NCBI RefSeq assembly: GCF_026239555.1
Contig: NZ_JAPIVP010000001.1
Span: 434,001-498,000 of the forward strand
Reading direction: 5' to 3'
DNA from: Pedobacter sp. PF22-3
GTDB lineage: Bacteria > Bacteroidota > Bacteroidia > Sphingobacteriales > Sphingobacteriaceae
Length of the DNA: 64,000 nucleotides
Below, piece after piece: positions 63,655 through 64,000 of the stretch. The notes below the pieces were generated by a model that was not told the DNA's origin, did not search any database, and saw only the letters and a list, made by a program, of their open reading frames with translations. A program made the position numbers and the translations under genes. Numbering within the stretch: position 1 is the first letter of the stretch; the number at the start of each line of letters is the position of its first letter.

Positions 63655-64000
63655 ATGAAAACAAATGAAATGCGTTCCGATTGCCCCATCAGTTCATCAC
63701 TGGATATTTTCGGCGACAAGTGGTCGCTGTTGATTGTGCGCGACCTTATGCTTCATAAAACCCGTACTTATGGTGATTTTACAAAAGCGAAAGAAAAAAT
63801 AGCGACGAATATATTGGCCAATAGGTTACAGGTATTGGAAGAACAAGGAATAATCATCAAATTACCCTATCCTGATAACAAAGTAAAAGGGCTTTATAAA
63901 CTGAGTAAAAAAGGTGTTGATTTAATACCTGCTGTGATCGAAATAGCGCTTTGGGGTAGCAGTCACCTATCCGATACGGATGAATCTTCTCCATTTATCG
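63655..64000 (+). CDS. HxlR-family transcriptional regulator, 3' end outside window
   Basis: 115 residues are visible: MKTNEMRSDCPISSSLDIFGDKWSLLIVRDLMLHKTRTYGDF... The winged helix is clear (Cys-Pro-I near residue 10, DKWSLLIVRDL, LANRLQVLEEQGII, YKLSKKGVDLIPAV). The single Cys at residue 10 is where YodB/QorR-like members sense quinones or oxidants. It probably represses the divergent oxidoreductase and itself through the repeats between them. At most a few residues should be missing at the C-terminus. Confidence 0.92.
   Translation, partial: MKTNEMRSDCPISSSLDIFGDKWSLLIVRDLMLHKTRTYGDFTKAKEKIATNILANRLQVLEEQGIIIKLPYPDNKVKGLYKLSKKGVDLIPAVIEIALWGSSHLSDTDESSPFI

Noticed and set aside
1..64000. 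CRISPR arrays, rRNA and tRNA genes
   Set aside because: No regularly spaced repeats and no cloverleaf or rRNA-like stretches were seen in any spacer.

Overview
The window looks like a chromosomal segment of a Bacteroidota bacterium, most likely a Sphingobacteriaceae member close to Pedobacter. The support is three SusC/SusD outer-membrane uptake systems, a FecR/ECF-sigma pair feeding a SusC with an STN domain, a one-protein hybrid two-component regulator, many lipoproteins starting with Cys-Lys-Lys, TAnnTTTG-type -7 boxes, AT-rich spacers and 'AACCAA'-like start contexts. No rRNA, tRNA, CRISPR array, intact transposase or prophage was seen.

Layout, left half. Positions 1-3941 (minus) hold a SusC/SusD operon cut by the window edge; its upstream spacer carries two copies of an AAACGT-N7-ACGTTT inverted repeat. 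An exported thioredoxin-fold protein follows (4802-6019), then a miniature repeat element (6229-6341). Positions 6633-16929 (minus) are one regulatory and uptake unit: ECF sigma factor, FecR anti-sigma factor, STN-SusC, SusD, DUF4843 lipoprotein, PKD-like lipoprotein and a TlpA-like thioredoxin. A plus-strand terminator between fecR and susC suggests a cis-antisense small RNA. Positions 17224-33944 form a fructan-utilisation locus: a hybrid sensor with a sugar-binding domain, divergent from a sugar transporter, fructokinase, SusC, SusD, a surface lipoprotein and three GH32 enzymes. Together these would bind, cut, import and phosphorylate fructan-derived sugar.

Layout, right half. After a scrapyard region with an astacin-like protease, a DUF2383 protein, an SDR pseudogene, a stand-alone IF-3 paralogue with a TTG start and another decayed gene, two large tandem hybrid histidine kinases (38269-45755) share a 1.8 kb stretch with no difference found by eye, although their sensory halves have diverged. 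Then come an AraC regulator, an S41 peptidase, a receiver protein, a DUF3253 protein, three glycosyltransferases and two L,D-transpeptidases encoded tail to tail.

The most unusual system is at 56713-62283 (minus): TerD, a TerB_N/TerB_C-like protein, a BrxD-like (DUF2791-type) P-loop ATPase and an Lhr-like SF2 helicase. The last three genes overlap by 4 nt. This looks like a tellurite-resistance-linked DNA-processing module that uses BREX-type parts but has no methylase or PglZ. The window ends with a divergent NmrA-like oxidoreductase/HxlR regulator pair whose shared promoter carries clear operator repeats.
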